From JBDNFP01 sp041689775 (GTDB taxonomy: Bacteria; Bacteroidota; Bacteroidia; Cytophagales; Spirosomataceae): a stretch of DNA of 5,021 nucleotides. The position numbers and the translations under genes are program-made. The stretch is from positions 1 to 5,021 of the forward strand of contig JBDNFP010000209.1 in assembly GCA_041689775.1 (NCBI GenBank), written 5' to 3'. The notes under the pieces are model-generated. The model saw nothing but the letters and a program-made list of their open reading frames with translations. It was not told the origin of the DNA and made no database searches. This document shows positions 4,992 to 5,021 of the stretch, one piece after another. Each line of letters starts with the position of its first letter. Within the stretch, counting starts at the first letter, position 1.

Positions 4992-5021
4992 CGTCAGAGC
5001 GTGGTCAAGTGGTTCAACCGA
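4824..5021 (+). CDS. IS630-family transposase, N-terminal part (right copy)
   Basis: The first 66 codons of an IS630-family transposase are visible; the frame is open at the window end. The N-terminus MQGKKRYISLSDDQRAAL is followed by a basic linker (GHKTGKKATFRLR, 21-33) and a complete helix-turn-helix (about 45-65: KIDQIADIL, turn RCN, recognition helix RQSVVKWFNR) that would bind the element ends. The DDE catalytic domain is outside the window. The ATG at 4824 is chosen because it is the first in-frame start inside the conserved region and is shared with the left copy; it sits in a palindrome and lacks a Shine-Dalgarno. The residues shared with the left copy are identical. Its frame differs from that of the Uma2 gene it interrupts, so no fusion is made. 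Confidence 0.88.
   Translation, partial: MQGKKRYISLSDDQRAALVLGHKTGKKATFRLRCQMIIFSDQGGKIDQIADILRCNRQSVVKWFNR

Larger units (their letters stand above)
4781..5021 (+). mobile_element. IS630-family insertion sequence, 5' end (right copy, partial)
   Basis: The element starts directly after the TA at 4779-4780 with AGTAGTCGGACGTAAATATA, then an AT-rich leader, then the transposase start. It continues beyond the window. It is inserted in the last codons of the Uma2 gene, in the same orientation. A TATAAT lies at 4803-4808 but no matching -35 is found at the right distance. Confidence 0.88.

Overview
The window looks like a piece of a Bacteroidota chromosome, most likely a Cytophagales/Spirosomataceae-type bacterium (Spirosoma, Larkinella, Dyadobacter and relatives). 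This is inferred from the gene families (large secreted VPS10/BNR-repeat protein, Uma2-family nuclease), the absence of Shine-Dalgarno sequences before the starts, and two matches to the Bacteroidota -7 promoter box TAnnTTTG. No RNA gene, CRISPR array or origin was seen.

Layout. Positions 1-211 are the 5' end of an IS630-family insertion sequence whose transposase runs leftward out of the window. Positions 212-382 are non-coding or hold a short gene remnant. Positions 383-3521 are one large VPS10/sortilin-like BNR-repeat gene of about 1046 codons, broken by a small frameshift at about 1430-1437. A DUF985 cupin gene (3536-4045) follows after 14 bases and is probably co-transcribed. The gap 4046-4200 holds two inverted repeats and a promoter candidate. 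A Uma2-family gene (4201-4755) comes next. Positions 4781-5021 are the 5' end of a second, nearly identical copy of the same IS630 element, running rightward out of the window.

The two IS copies are inverted, with their 5' ends facing each other across about 4.6 kb. The shared arms (1-214 and 4778-4991) differ at only two positions by my reading. The segment could invert by homologous recombination, or behave as a composite element if the outer ends are intact.

The most interesting signal is in the Uma2 gene. A perfect 15-bp inverted repeat (4565-4579 / 4593-4607) lies inside the active-site coding region. The left arm replaces the expected Glu-Ile of the family motif with Val-His, while the right arm encodes the normal family sequence. 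This is what template-switch (quasipalindrome-correcting) mutagenesis would produce, and it removes the predicted catalytic glutamate. The same gene has a frameshift just before its end, and the right IS630 sits in the TA of what would be one of its last codons. It therefore appears to be decaying. I see no multi-gene system of a new kind; the novelty lies in the mutational history and the IS arrangement.
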